The notes beneath the pieces were generated by a model that was not told where the DNA came from, ran no database searches, and saw nothing but the letters and a program-made list of their open reading frames with translations. Both the position numbers and the translations under genes were made by a program. A stretch of DNA of 64,000 nucleotides. It comes from Pseudomonas huaxiensis (lineage in GTDB: Bacteria; Pseudomonadota; Gammaproteobacteria; Pseudomonadales; Pseudomonadaceae). The stretch's first letter is position 1, and every line of letters begins with the position of its first letter. Below are positions 31,194 through 39,790 of the stretch, in pieces. The stretch is from positions 62,001 to 126,000 of the forward strand of contig NZ_QKVL01000004.1 of assembly GCF_003231275.1 (NCBI RefSeq). Direction: 5' to 3'.

Positions 31194-32834
31194 ATGCGCA
31201 AACTTCTGTTGCCCGCCGCCATCGGCCTGATCCTCACCGGTTGTGGTGGCTATGACGCCAAGGACCTCAAGTCGTCCGACGGCGACCAGTTCCGGCCCGG
31301 CTCCCGCTACGCCGAGCGTGATGGCGGCAAGCCGGCCAACGGTTCGGTGACCCGTACCGAAAACGGTGTGAAGACCCTGGAATTCAGCGTCAAGGACGGT
31401 CGCGCCGATGGCAAGTGGGTAGCTCACGACGAGCAGGGCAACCTGACACAGGACCTGGAGCTGCGCGCCGGCGAATTCACCGGTTCGTCCACGGTGTACT
31501 GCACCAGCAAGGGCGACGAGAAGAAGCAATCCATGACCATCGTGGTGAAAAGCGGTGTGCGCACCGATACCACGTTCGACTGCGCCACTGGCTTCAGCCT
31601 GCGCGAGATCGCCAAGATCGACGAGCCGGGCACACCCAACCACCGCAAGACCGTTGGCGAGCAGAAGGCCTGGCAGATCGTCGAGGGCAAGCAGGTGCTG
31701 CGCGGCGTCGAGCGTTACGCCACCGACGGCAGCGGCAAGCTCGAGGGCATCAGCGAGGTGTATTTCCCTACGGGTGTCATCGGCGTGCGCAAGGCTTACA
31801 AGAACGGTGAGCTCAGCGGTCGCAGCGAGGAGTATTACCAGCTCGAAGACGGCACTTCGCGTCTTGCCGAGGTGAACAACTACGTGGCTGGCAAACGTGA
31901 GGGCGAGCAGCTTCGTTACTTCCGCGCGCCGTGGCCGGAAGGCACGGTCAAGGAACGTCAGGACATCGTCAACGACAGCGAAAAGACCCTGACCACCTTC
32001 ACCTACGGCAAGGCCAACGTCTACGAGCGCAGCTTGAACGAGGGCGAGAACTACCAACTGGCCAAGATGCTCGAAGGCCGGCAACAGGGTTACGCCAACG
32101 AGGTGGCGGATCTGCAGGGCCTGGAATACCTGCTGACCAACAGCAAGGTCGATATCAACGCGCCACTTGATCAGTACGGCAACCGGCCGATTCACCGCGC
32201 CGCGGAAAACGCCTACGAGCTGATGATCAAGCTGGGTGCTGATGCTTCCAAGCAGGCGTTCAACGGCCAGAACCGCCTGATGCGCTGCATGACCAACGAA
32301 CTCAACTGCTCCGCCGACCACGTGCTGCGTCTGGCCGCTGAACCGGCAGGCAAGCAGGTCGATCTGTACGGCAACACCCCGTTGCACCTGCTGTGCCGTT
32401 CGGCCAAGTTCATGGGCTTCCGCGAGGACACCCGTGCCGATGAGCGCCTGCAGAGTCTGATCGCCAATCAGGACGTCAACGCCAAGGACTACCAGGGCAA
32501 GACCGCGCTGCACTACTGCATGAAGAAGAACCCGCAGTTCATCGATGGACTGGTTGCTGCGGGCGCTGATCTCGATGCCGCCGACTACGCTGGTATCACC
32601 CCGATGCATGCGCTGTTCTTGGTCAACATTGACCTGGAGTCGATCGCAGGTAGCGCTTATCAGGTGAGCTGGAGTCAGGCGGCGGTAGAGAAGGCGGGTG
32701 GCTTGATGAGCCATTCCAAGTTCCGCTTCGACGCGCCATTCCCTGGTTTCCCGCAGGGTCTGAAGCAACTGATGATCGAAAACGGTGACGCGCAAGCCGC
32801 GATGACCGCCGACCGAGTCACGCCGAAGGCCTGA
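31194..32834 (+). CDS. Large lipoprotein with MORN-like and ankyrin repeats
   Basis: A 546-residue lipoprotein with lipobox LILTGCGG (Cys18). Residues of about 60-290 contain YwqK/MORN-like beta units (DGRADGKWVAHDEQGNLTQ, SEVYFPTGVIGVRKAYKNGE). Residues of about 300-480 contain ankyrin repeats (DQYGNRPIHRAAENAYELMI, DLYGNTPLHLLC, DYQGKTALHYCMKKN, DYAGITPMHALF). Both parts are protein-interaction scaffolds, here displayed in the periplasm. GGAGAG precedes the ATG at 31194. Function is unknown; the coupling with the small lipoprotein suggests a shared envelope role. Confidence 0.8.
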   Translation: MRKLLLPAAIGLILTGCGGYDAKDLKSSDGDQFRPGSRYAERDGGKPANGSVTRTENGVKTLEFSVKDGRADGKWVAHDEQGNLTQDLELRAGEFTGSSTVYCTSKGDEKKQSMTIVVKSGVRTDTTFDCATGFSLREIAKIDEPGTPNHRKTVGEQKAWQIVEGKQVLRGVERYATDGSGKLEGISEVYFPTGVIGVRKAYKNGELSGRSEEYYQLEDGTSRLAEVNNYVAGKREGEQLRYFRAPWPEGTVKERQDIVNDSEKTLTTFTYGKANVYERSLNEGENYQLAKMLEGRQQGYANEVADLQGLEYLLTNSKVDINAPLDQYGNRPIHRAAENAYELMIKLGADASKQAFNGQNRLMRCMTNELNCSADHVLRLAAEPAGKQVDLYGNTPLHLLCRSAKFMGFREDTRADERLQSLIANQDVNAKDYQGKTALHYCMKKNPQFIDGLVAAGADLDAADYAGITPMHALFLVNIDLESIAGSAYQVSWSQAAVEKAGGLMSHSKFRFDAPFPGFPQGLKQLMIENGDAQAAMTADRVTPKA

Positions 32835-32849
32835 GCCGAACGCTGACAG

Positions 32850-32998
32850 AAAACCGGGGCCTGGCCTAATGTCAGTCAGTTAGCGTTTTATGCAGTCCAT
32901 CGCGAGCAAGCTCGCTCCTACAGTGTAGGAGCGAGCTTGCTCGCGATGGGTGTCAACAGGCTTAACTGACTGGCATTAGGGCCTGGCCCCGGTTTTTT
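32850..32998 (+). terminator. Terminator stem split by a REPIN
   Basis: AAAACCGGGGCC (32850-32861) pairs perfectly with GGCCCCGGTTTT (32985-32996), followed by T residues to 32998, as in a normal intrinsic terminator. Between the arms lie a second inverted pair, TAATGTCAGTCAGTTA (32867-32882) with TAACTGACTGGCATTA (32963-32978), and the REPIN at 32897-32949. The whole can fold as one long hairpin. Confidence 0.7.
32897..32949. repeat. REPIN: perfect inverted REP pair
   Basis: Two 26-base arms (32897-32922 and 32924-32949) are exact reverse complements around a single G. Each contains the REP core GAGCAAGCTCGCTCCTACA. It is the tightest REP pair in the window. Confidence 0.92.
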
Positions 32999-33001
32999 CG
33001 T

Positions 33002-34759
33002 TTAGGCAACCGCAGTATCGATCAGGTACAGGCTGTGGCCGGCGACATCCTTGGCGTGGTGCTTGGCCTGCGACGCGAGGTCGGCCAACTGGTCGGCATC
33101 GAGCTGTGCACAGGCTTCCGGGCGCAACTGCACGACACCGATGGACAGCGACAGCAGAGGAAATTCCTGACGCTGACCGAGGCGGTTGTGCGCAATGAAA
33201 CAGCCGGCTTCCACATGCTCGGCGCGATAGAAACGCCGGCATTGCTTTTGAAAGTCCTCCAGCAGCACGTTCAGGCGCTGCTCCCAATCCAGTGAGCCGA
33301 GTACCAGCATGAAATCGTCGCCACCGATGTGTCCGACGAAATCCCGGGCCGGATCCACCCGGTCATTCAGGCACTGGGCCAGGCACAACAAGACTTCATC
33401 GCCACGGGCGTAGCCGTAGATATCGTTGAAGGGCTTGAAGCTGTCGATATCGACGTAGCAGATCGCCGCCTTGCGCTGCTGTTGCAGCAAGCGGGTCAGG
33501 CACTGCTTGATCGGCACGTTACCTGGCAGCAGGGTCAGCGGGTTGGCATAGCGAGCCTGCTGGATCTTCTGCTCGGTGATCAACTTGAGCACATCGATGA
33601 CCCGGCCCAGACCAACGTAGCGGCCGAGGTGGGTGATGATGAAATCTTCCTCGATACGCTGGCGGGCGCGGCTGGTGAGCAGGCGGCTGACGGTCTGCAA
33701 CGATTGGGTCAGTTCCACGGCGAGGAAGTCCTCGCTCATCAGCCGGCTGATCGGCTTGCGCGCGAACAGGTCGGTGGCGAAGGGCTTGAGCAGCGCATCG
33801 GAGAGCGAGTGGCGGTGGACGATGCCACAAGGCCGCTGCTGCTCATCGAGCACCGCCAGCGAGTTGAGGTTGGCCTGGCGGCGGAAAGCTTCCAGCACCT
33901 TCGGCGTGGCGGTGCTGCCGGTCACCGCCGGTTGCTCGATCAGCAGGGCGCCGAGGTCCGAGGGCTCGTCCACCAGCGCCGGTACGCTGCTTGTCACCGG
34001 GCCGGGGAGCAATTGCGCGGCATCCCGTGGCGGCTGCTCCTGCGGGCGGCTGATGAAATAGCCCTGGACCAGATCGACGCCCATCTCGGTCAGCACCGCC
34101 AGTTCTTCGGCCAGCTCGATGCCTTCGGCGATCACCTTGGCCCGCGAGGCCTTGGCAATCTGCAGGATGGAGCCGACGAACTCGCGCTTGACCGCGTCCA
34201 GGTGGATGCCGTCGATGAAGTGGCGGTCGATCTTCACGTAGTCCGGACGCAGCTCGGACCACAGGCGCAAGCTCGAATAACCAGCACCGAGGTCGTCCAG
34301 GGCAATGGAAAAGCCCATGTCGCGGTAGTGGTGCAGGGCGTTGAACAGCAGTTGGAAGTCGTCAGTGGGGGTTTGCTCGGTCAGTTCGATGACCACCTGG
34401 CTGGCGGGGATGCCGAGGTTCTGCAGCAGCTTGAGGGTCAGTCCGGACTGGTATTGCGGTTCTAGCAGCGATTCAGGCGAGACGTTGAGGAACAGCTTGC
34501 CGTCCAGTTTCTGCTGGCTGAAGCGGCGGCAGGCGCTTTCCCGGCAGGCGATTTCCAGCTCGGTCAGACGACCGGCGTGACGCGCCACGGCGAACAGGTT
34601 GATCGGCGAATGCAGCGGGCTGTTGGACGGTCCGCGGCTCAAGGCTTCGTAGCCGAGGATGCGCCGTTCGGAGAGGCAGACGATGGGCTGGAACAGGCTG
34701 TGCAAGCCGCTTTGAGTCAGGATGGAACTCAACGCGCTGAGCTGTTCGGTCATGGTCAT
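33002..34759 (-). CDS. EAL-CBS-GGDEF cyclic-di-GMP protein
   Basis: A 585-residue cytosolic protein. The EAL domain (about 10-245) retains YEALSRGP, LFLNVSPESL, VIELTEQT, IALDDLGAGYSS, VKIDRHFI, VIAEGIEL and QGYFISRP, so phosphodiesterase activity is expected. A CBS-like pair follows (about 280-400). The C-terminal GGDEF domain has HIGGDDF near residue 477: the fourth signature residue is Asp, not Glu, and the inhibitory-site RxxD is missing, so cyclase activity is doubtful. Order and synteny beside prc match P. aeruginosa PA3258. A terminator hairpin ends about 20 bp before the ATG, so its own promoter position is unclear. Confidence 0.88.
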   Translation of the reverse strand: MTMTEQLSALSSILTQSGLHSLFQPIVCLSERRILGYEALSRGPSNSPLHSPINLFAVARHAGRLTELEIACRESACRRFSQQKLDGKLFLNVSPESLLEPQYQSGLTLKLLQNLGIPASQVVIELTEQTPTDDFQLLFNALHHYRDMGFSIALDDLGAGYSSLRLWSELRPDYVKIDRHFIDGIHLDAVKREFVGSILQIAKASRAKVIAEGIELAEELAVLTEMGVDLVQGYFISRPQEQPPRDAAQLLPGPVTSSVPALVDEPSDLGALLIEQPAVTGSTATPKVLEAFRRQANLNSLAVLDEQQRPCGIVHRHSLSDALLKPFATDLFARKPISRLMSEDFLAVELTQSLQTVSRLLTSRARQRIEEDFIITHLGRYVGLGRVIDVLKLITEQKIQQARYANPLTLLPGNVPIKQCLTRLLQQQRKAAICYVDIDSFKPFNDIYGYARGDEVLLCLAQCLNDRVDPARDFVGHIGGDDFMLVLGSLDWEQRLNVLLEDFQKQCRRFYRAEHVEAGCFIAHNRLGQRQEFPLLSLSIGVVQLRPEACAQLDADQLADLASQAKHHAKDVAGHSLYLIDTAVA

Positions 34760-34774
34760 GTCGGGACTACCTTG

Positions 34775-34812
34775 AAAAAAAGGGACTGAGCACCAGTGGT
34801 GCTCAGTCCCTT
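34775..34812 (-). terminator. Strong terminator after prc
   Basis: AAGGGACTGAGCACCA (34780-34795) and TGGTGCTCAGTCCCTT (34797-34812) are perfect 16-bp arms with a one-base centre, and the A run at 34775-34781 gives a U run on the minus strand. It should stop prc transcription before the EAL gene. Confidence 0.85.
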
Positions 34813-34893
34813 ATTTCACGACAGTTTGATGACTGTTTAATGACGTAACGCTATGCGCTCATACTATTTTGCCATTATCGATTCAGCCATTTT

Positions 34894-36975
34894 TCAGTGC
34901 TTGGCGACTGCCGAATTCAGGCTCAGGTAGTCCAGCAGGATGCGCCCGGTTTCGCTCAGGTAGGCATCGTCTTCCGGCTTGGTATCGTCCGGCTCTGCTG
35001 GAATGGCGTCTTCGTCTTCCTTCTTCAGTTCTTTCAGTGGTTCCTCGCCCTTGGCCTTGCGACGAGCGTTTTCCAGGACCAGTTGCTTGTTTTCGATATC
35101 GGCGTGCTGCGCACGGCGCTCGACCTCGTTGAGGCTGACGGTCTTCTCGCTCATCAGTTTCTGGGTCAGGGCCAGACGATCGCGAATGTAGACGAACTCC
35201 GGGTCCTTGGCGCTGCGGTCGTCGTGGCGGTTCTTGAGTTGCGCAAGGAACGGTTTGAACGGATCGCTGGCTGGTTTGATCGCCGGACGGATGGTGTCCC
35301 ACGGCATCGCTTCGGGCAGGGCGCTCTCGCCGATTTCCTTGGTGTCGATGATCGACGGGTAATCGATGTCAGGCAGTACGCCCTGGTGCTGGGTGCTCTG
35401 GCCGGACACCCGGTAGAACTTGGCCAGGGTCAGCTTCAGCTCGCCATGGTTGAGCGGCTGGATGGTCTGCACGGTGCCCTTGCCGAAGGTCTGGCCGCCG
35501 ATGATCAGTGCGCGGTGGTAGTCCTGCATGGCGCCGGCGAAAATCTCCGAGGCCGAGGCCGAGAGGCGGTTGACCAGCAATGCCAGCGGGCCTTTGTAGA
35601 AGGCACCGCTGTTCTCGTCTTCGAGCACGTCCACACGGCCGTCGCTGTTGCGCACCAGCACGGTCGGGCCCTTGTCGATGAACAGGCTGGTCAGCTCGGT
35701 GGCTTCCTGCAGGGAACCGCCGCCGTTGTTGCGCAGGTCGATGACCACGCCGTCGACTTTTTCCTTCTGCAGCTCGGTGAGCAGTTTCTTCACGTCGCGG
35801 GTAGTGCTCTTGTACTCCGGATCGCCGGCACGGAAGGCCTTGAAGTCGAGGTAGAAGGCCGGGATCTCGATGATGCCGAGCTTGTAGTCGCGGCCATCCT
35901 GCTTGAGGTTGAGCACGGATTTTTTCGCCGCCTGCTCTTCCAGCTTGACCGCTTCGCGGGTGATCGAGACGATCTTGCTGGTCTGGTCGTTCGGCGCGTT
36001 GTTCGCCGGAATCACTTCCAGGCGGACCACAGAGCCTTTCGGGCCGCGGATCAGCTTGACCACTTCGTCCAGGCGCCAGCCGATCACGTCGACCATTTCC
36101 TTGTCGCCCTGGGCGACACCGATGATCTTGTCGGCGGGTGCGACCTGCTTGGTCTTGGCGGCAGGGCCGGCCGGTACCAGGCGCACGATCTTGACCTGGT
36201 CGTTGTCGCTCTGCAGCACCGCGCCGATACCTTCCAGCGACAGACTCATGTTGATGTCGAAGTTTTCCGCGTTGTCCGGCGACAGGTAGTTGGTGTGCGG
36301 GTCGTAGGACTGGGCGAAGGTATTGATGTAGGCCTGGAAGATGTCTTCCGAACGGGTCTGGTCAAGGCGCGACAGTTGGTTCTTGTAGCGCTTGGTCAGC
36401 AGTTCCTGGATGGCCTTGGGTTCCTTGCCGGCGATCTTCAGGCGCAGCACTTCGTCTTTCAGACGTTTGCGCCACAGGTCATCCAGCTCGGCGTCGGTCT
36501 TCATCCACGGGGCGTCCTTGCGGTCCACCAGCAGGGTTTCGCTGACCGTGAAGTCGATCTTGTCGATGCCTTTGTTCAGCTCGGCCAGAGTGAAGTCGAG
36601 ACGCGACTTCACGCGGTCCAGGTAACGCTTGTAGATATCGAAGCCGGGTTCCAGGTTGCCGCTCTTGAGGAAATCGTCGAACTGGGCCTTCCACTTGTCG
36701 AACTCGGCGATATCACCCGCAGTGAAGTAGATGCGCGCCGGGTCCAGCAGCTTGATGTAGCTGTCGTAGATGATCACCGAGCGGGCGTCGTTGAGGGGCG
36801 GCTTGCTGTAGTGGTGGCGCTTGAGCAACTCGACCACGTTCAGGCTGGCGACCACCTGGTCGCGGTCCGGGTGCAGCGACTCCCAACTGTTGGCGGCCAG
36901 TGCATTGCCCGCGAGGGGCAGACTGCCAAGGCCGATCAGCAGGGCGAGGGCGGTGCTGGGAAGAAAGTGCTTCAT
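34894..36975 (-). CDS. prc: Prc/AlgO, tail-specific periplasmic protease (S41 family)
   Basis: A 693-residue protease. Residues 1-27 are a signal peptide ending NALAAN. A PDZ domain (about 240-335) is followed by the S41 catalytic core: VVIDLRNNGGGSLQEA, then NRLSASASEIFAGAMQDY with the nucleophilic Ser near 470, and GGQTFGKGTVQ with the catalytic Lys about 25 residues later. A charged C-terminal domain ends the protein. In P. aeruginosa, AlgO (Prc) processes MucA variants and so activates AlgU. I chose the ATG at 36975 (MKHFLPSTALALL); an alternative at 37008 adds 11 residues. Divergent from the quinone oxidoreductase. Confidence 0.95.
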   Translation of the reverse strand: MKHFLPSTALALLIGLGSLPLAGNALAANSWESLHPDRDQVVASLNVVELLKRHHYSKPPLNDARSVIIYDSYIKLLDPARIYFTAGDIAEFDKWKAQFDDFLKSGNLEPGFDIYKRYLDRVKSRLDFTLAELNKGIDKIDFTVSETLLVDRKDAPWMKTDAELDDLWRKRLKDEVLRLKIAGKEPKAIQELLTKRYKNQLSRLDQTRSEDIFQAYINTFAQSYDPHTNYLSPDNAENFDINMSLSLEGIGAVLQSDNDQVKIVRLVPAGPAAKTKQVAPADKIIGVAQGDKEMVDVIGWRLDEVVKLIRGPKGSVVRLEVIPANNAPNDQTSKIVSITREAVKLEEQAAKKSVLNLKQDGRDYKLGIIEIPAFYLDFKAFRAGDPEYKSTTRDVKKLLTELQKEKVDGVVIDLRNNGGGSLQEATELTSLFIDKGPTVLVRNSDGRVDVLEDENSGAFYKGPLALLVNRLSASASEIFAGAMQDYHRALIIGGQTFGKGTVQTIQPLNHGELKLTLAKFYRVSGQSTQHQGVLPDIDYPSIIDTKEIGESALPEAMPWDTIRPAIKPASDPFKPFLAQLKNRHDDRSAKDPEFVYIRDRLALTQKLMSEKTVSLNEVERRAQHADIENKQLVLENARRKAKGEEPLKELKKEDEDAIPAEPDDTKPEDDAYLSETGRILLDYLSLNSAVAKH

Positions 36976-37114
36976 GCTGATTCGACGCAGGGGCAATTGA
37001 TAACGCATAGTGGGCCGTCTTTGAATTCGCCGGCTCCATGGAGCCGGTCGCATAATGCAAAAAGCCCGGGGCCACAGCACCCAGGCTCAGTCTTGACTCA
37101 ACTATGGAGGCACT

Positions 37115-38077
37115 GTGAAGGCATTGCAAGGCGTTGAAGGACATGTGGAGTGGGTTGATACGACAAGTCCAACCTGCGATGTAGGTCAAGTACGAATTCG
37201 TGTTGCCGCTGCTGGTCTGAATCGCGCCGACCTGCTGCAGCGTGCCGGTCTCTACCCGCCGCCGCCCGGCGCCAGTGAATACCTTGGCCTGGAATGCTCC
37301 GGGGTGATTACCGAGGTGGGTGCTGGTTCGTCGTGGCAGGTCGGTGACCGGGTCTGCGCATTGCTGGCGGGCGGTGGCATGGCCGAGGAAGTGGTGGCTG
37401 ATGCCCGTCACGTAATGGCCGTGCCGGACGGCCTGAGCCTGCACGAAGCGGCCGCGGTGCCGGAAGTGTACGCCACCGCCTGGCTCAATCTGTTCCAGCT
37501 TGGCGGCCTGAGGCCCGGTGAGAAGGTGTTGCTGCACGCCGGCGCCAGCGGCGTGGGCTCGGCGGCGATCCAGTTGTGCAAGGCCTTTGGCAGCCCGTGC
37601 TGGGTCAGTGTCGGTTCCGCCGAGCGCCTGGCGTATTGCGAAAGCCTGGGCGCCAGCGGTGGCGTGGTGCGGGGTGATGATCTGGAGGCGCTGAATGATT
37701 TCGCGCCGTTCGACGTGGTCCTCGATCCGGTGGGCGCCAGCTATGCGGCGCTGAACCTGAAGCTGCTGGGCCGCGACGGACGCTGGGTCATCATCGGCCT
37801 GATGGGCGGGCGCAAGGCCGACCTGGACCTCGCCCTGCTGCTGGGCAAGCGCATCCAGGTGACCGGCTCGACCCTGCGCAACCGCGATGATCAGTTCAAG
37901 GCGGACCTGCTCAGTGACCTGCAACAGCAGGTCTGGCCGTTGTTCGCCGAAGGCCGGCTGAAACCGCAACTGGTGCGCAGCTATCCGGTGAAGGATGCCG
38001 AAGCAGCCTTTGCGGAACTGGAGGGGAACCAGGTCTCCGGAAAGCTGGTGTTGGTGATTGATCCAGCGTTGGTGTGA
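37115..38077 (+). CDS. Zinc-free MDR-family NAD(P)H:quinone oxidoreductase
   Basis: A 320-residue cytosolic oxidoreductase of the quinone reductase/PIG3 branch. The substrate half has AAGLNRADLLQRAGLYPPPP and the cofactor half HAGASGVGSAAIQLCKAFG (about 144-162), which suits NADPH. Structural zinc cysteines are absent. It likely reduces quinones or enones. The GTG at 37115 follows GGAGG by four bases. Divergent from prc; a hairpin at 38083-38109 separates it from the convergent HAD gene. Confidence 0.88.
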   Translation: MKALQGVEGHVEWVDTTSPTCDVGQVRIRVAAAGLNRADLLQRAGLYPPPPGASEYLGLECSGVITEVGAGSSWQVGDRVCALLAGGGMAEEVVADARHVMAVPDGLSLHEAAAVPEVYATAWLNLFQLGGLRPGEKVLLHAGASGVGSAAIQLCKAFGSPCWVSVGSAERLAYCESLGASGGVVRGDDLEALNDFAPFDVVLDPVGASYAALNLKLLGRDGRWVIIGLMGGRKADLDLALLLGKRIQVTGSTLRNRDDQFKADLLSDLQQQVWPLFAEGRLKPQLVRSYPVKDAEAAFAELEGNQVSGKLVLVIDPALV

Positions 38078-38082
38078 TTGTC

Positions 38083-38109
38083 AGGGCCTCATCGCCGCGA
38101 TGAGGCCCT
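38083..38109. terminator. GGGCCTCATCG-type hairpin between convergent genes
   Basis: AGGGCCTCATCG-CCG-CGATGAGGCCCT is a perfect 12-bp stem between the quinone oxidoreductase and HAD genes. The same hairpin family occurs at 56057-56092 and, degenerate, at 63245-63282. Confidence 0.65.
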
Positions 38110-38122
38110 CATTGGCCGCGAA

Positions 38123-38776
38123 TCAGCTCCAGGCCAGCACTGGCCAGCCATTCTTCTCTGCATGCTCGCGCAACACCGGGTCCGGGTTGACCACATGCGG
38201 ATGATCCACCTTCAGTAACAGCGGCAAGTCATTGCGCGAGTCCGAGTAGAAACTCGCCCCTTCCAGGTTCTCTTCTTCCTGATCCAGCCATTCCAGCAGC
38301 CGGGTGATCTTGCCTTCGCGGTAGGTCAGCACGCCGCTGGTCTTGCCGCTGTACACGCCGTTGACCACCTCCAGTTCGATCGCGAGAAATTCGTCGATGC
38401 CCAGCCGCGCCGCGATCGGCCCGACCAGATGCGTGCCAGAGGCAGAGATCACCAGGATCCGGTCGCCCTTGCGCCGGTGCTCGGCGATGCAGCGGCAGGC
38501 ATCGCTGAAGATGATCGGTTCGATGAAGTCCTCGACCCAGGGTTCCACCAGGTGCTCGACTTCCTCGGGCGTGCGACCAGCCACGGGCTCCAGGCTGAAC
38601 GCCATGTAGTCTTCCATGGCCAGGTGGCCCTTGCCGTAGGCTTCCATCAACTCATGGTCGCGGCGCAGGAAAGACGGGCCGTCGACCCAGCCCAGGCGGA
38701 CCATCTGCTCGCTCCACAGCGAGGCGCAGTCGCCGTGGATCAGGGTTTCGTCGAGATCGAAGATCGCTAAAGCCAT
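38123..38776 (-). CDS. HAD-IB family hydrolase (SerB-like phosphatase)
   Basis: A 217-residue cytosolic phosphatase. Motif I is AIFDLDETLIHG with the nucleophilic Asp7, motif II is VISASGT, and motif IV is YSDSRNDLPLLL. The cap region between motifs I and II is helical, as in the IB subfamily with phosphoserine phosphatase and homologues. The substrate is unknown. It lies 24 bp downstream of the ABC ATPase gene on the same strand and could belong to that operon; if so, it may dephosphorylate the imported product. Confidence 0.85.
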   Translation of the reverse strand: MALAIFDLDETLIHGDCASLWSEQMVRLGWVDGPSFLRRDHELMEAYGKGHLAMEDYMAFSLEPVAGRTPEEVEHLVEPWVEDFIEPIIFSDACRCIAEHRRKGDRILVISASGTHLVGPIAARLGIDEFLAIELEVVNGVYSGKTSGVLTYREGKITRLLEWLDQEEENLEGASFYSDSRNDLPLLLKVDHPHVVNPDPVLREHAEKNGWPVLAWS

Positions 38777-38799
38777 TCAAGAAAACTCCCGTGCATCCC

Positions 38800-39789
38800 C
38801 TACGCGACTTCGCGCAGGGCAGTTGGATCGATCGACAAGGATACCCGTTGTCCGTCCGGATAGAGATCTGCGGATGAGCGGTTCAGCACGTCCACCAGCA
38901 ACTCGACGCCGCGGGCTTCGACGCGGTAACGAATGATATTGCCCAGCAGGCTGTGGCTGCGGACCTGGCCCTCCAGCTCGCCGTCGAGGCTGATCGCGAT
39001 GGCTTCCGGGCGGATCGCCAGGCGAGCAGTCACCGGGCGTTGCAGCAGACGGCTGGCACTGTCGGCGTCGAGCAGGTTGTAGTTGCCGATGAAGCCGGCG
39101 GCAAAGGCGTCCACCGGCGCGGTGTAGAGCGTTTCGGCGTCGCCGCTCTGGACGATCTTGCCCTGGTTCATCAGGAAGATGCGGTCGGACAGGGTCAGCG
39201 CTTCTTCCTGATCGTGGGTGACGAACACCGTGGTCAGCCCCAGCTCGCGCTGGATCTGGCGGATCTGTTCGCGCAGGTGTTTACGGATACGCGCGTCGAG
39301 GGCCGACAGCGGTTCATCAAGCAGCAGCAGGCGTGGCCGGGTCACCAGCGAGCGGGCCAGGGCCACGCGCTGGCACTGGCCGCCGGAAAGCTGGTGCGGG
39401 TAGCGCCCGGCGAAGTCTTGCAACTCCACCATGCGCAGCGCTTCGTTGACCCGGGTCTGGCTGTCCTCGTCCTTGACCTTCTGCATGCGCAGGCCGAAGG
39501 CGACGTTCTGCGCCACGGTCATGTTGGGGAACAGCGCGTAGCTCTGGAACACCATGCCGATCCCGCGTTTCTGCGGGCTCTGTGGCACCAGATCGTTGCC
39601 GTCGAGGAGGATCTTGCCGCTGTCCACCGGGGTCAGCCCGGCGATGCAGCGCAGCAGGGTGGATTTGCCGCAGCCGGACGGGCCGAGCAGGGTGATGAAC
39701 TCGCCGCGCTGGATCTCGAAGTTGATGTCCTTGAACACCGGGCTGCCGGCGTAGGTTTTTTCCAGGTTCTGGATGCTGACGAAGCTCAT
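38800..39789 (-). CDS. ABC importer ATP-binding subunit (PotA/FbpC-like)
   Basis: A 329-residue ATPase. Walker A GPSGCGKST (about 37-45), Q-loop, signature LSGGQCQRVALARSL (about 135-149), Walker B LLLLDEPLSALD, and the H-loop VFVTHDQEEALTLSD are intact. A C-terminal TOBE-like domain (about 235-329) is typical of polyamine, iron and phosphonate importers. It starts one base after the upstream permease stop. It powers the two permeases at 39791-41417. Confidence 0.92.
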   Translation of the reverse strand: MSFVSIQNLEKTYAGSPVFKDINFEIQRGEFITLLGPSGCGKSTLLRCIAGLTPVDSGKILLDGNDLVPQSPQKRGIGMVFQSYALFPNMTVAQNVAFGLRMQKVKDEDSQTRVNEALRMVELQDFAGRYPHQLSGGQCQRVALARSLVTRPRLLLLDEPLSALDARIRKHLREQIRQIQRELGLTTVFVTHDQEEALTLSDRIFLMNQGKIVQSGDAETLYTAPVDAFAAGFIGNYNLLDADSASRLLQRPVTARLAIRPEAIAISLDGELEGQVRSHSLLGNIIRYRVEARGVELLVDVLNRSSADLYPDGQRVSLSIDPTALREVA

Positions 39790-39790
39790 A

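Noticed and set aside
34897..37137. A 746-codon frame opposite prc
   Set aside because: Antisense to a clear S41 protease; its composition (many Val, Leu, Asp, Gln, Arg) is typical of mirrored high-GC coding sequence and no ribosome-binding site is seen.
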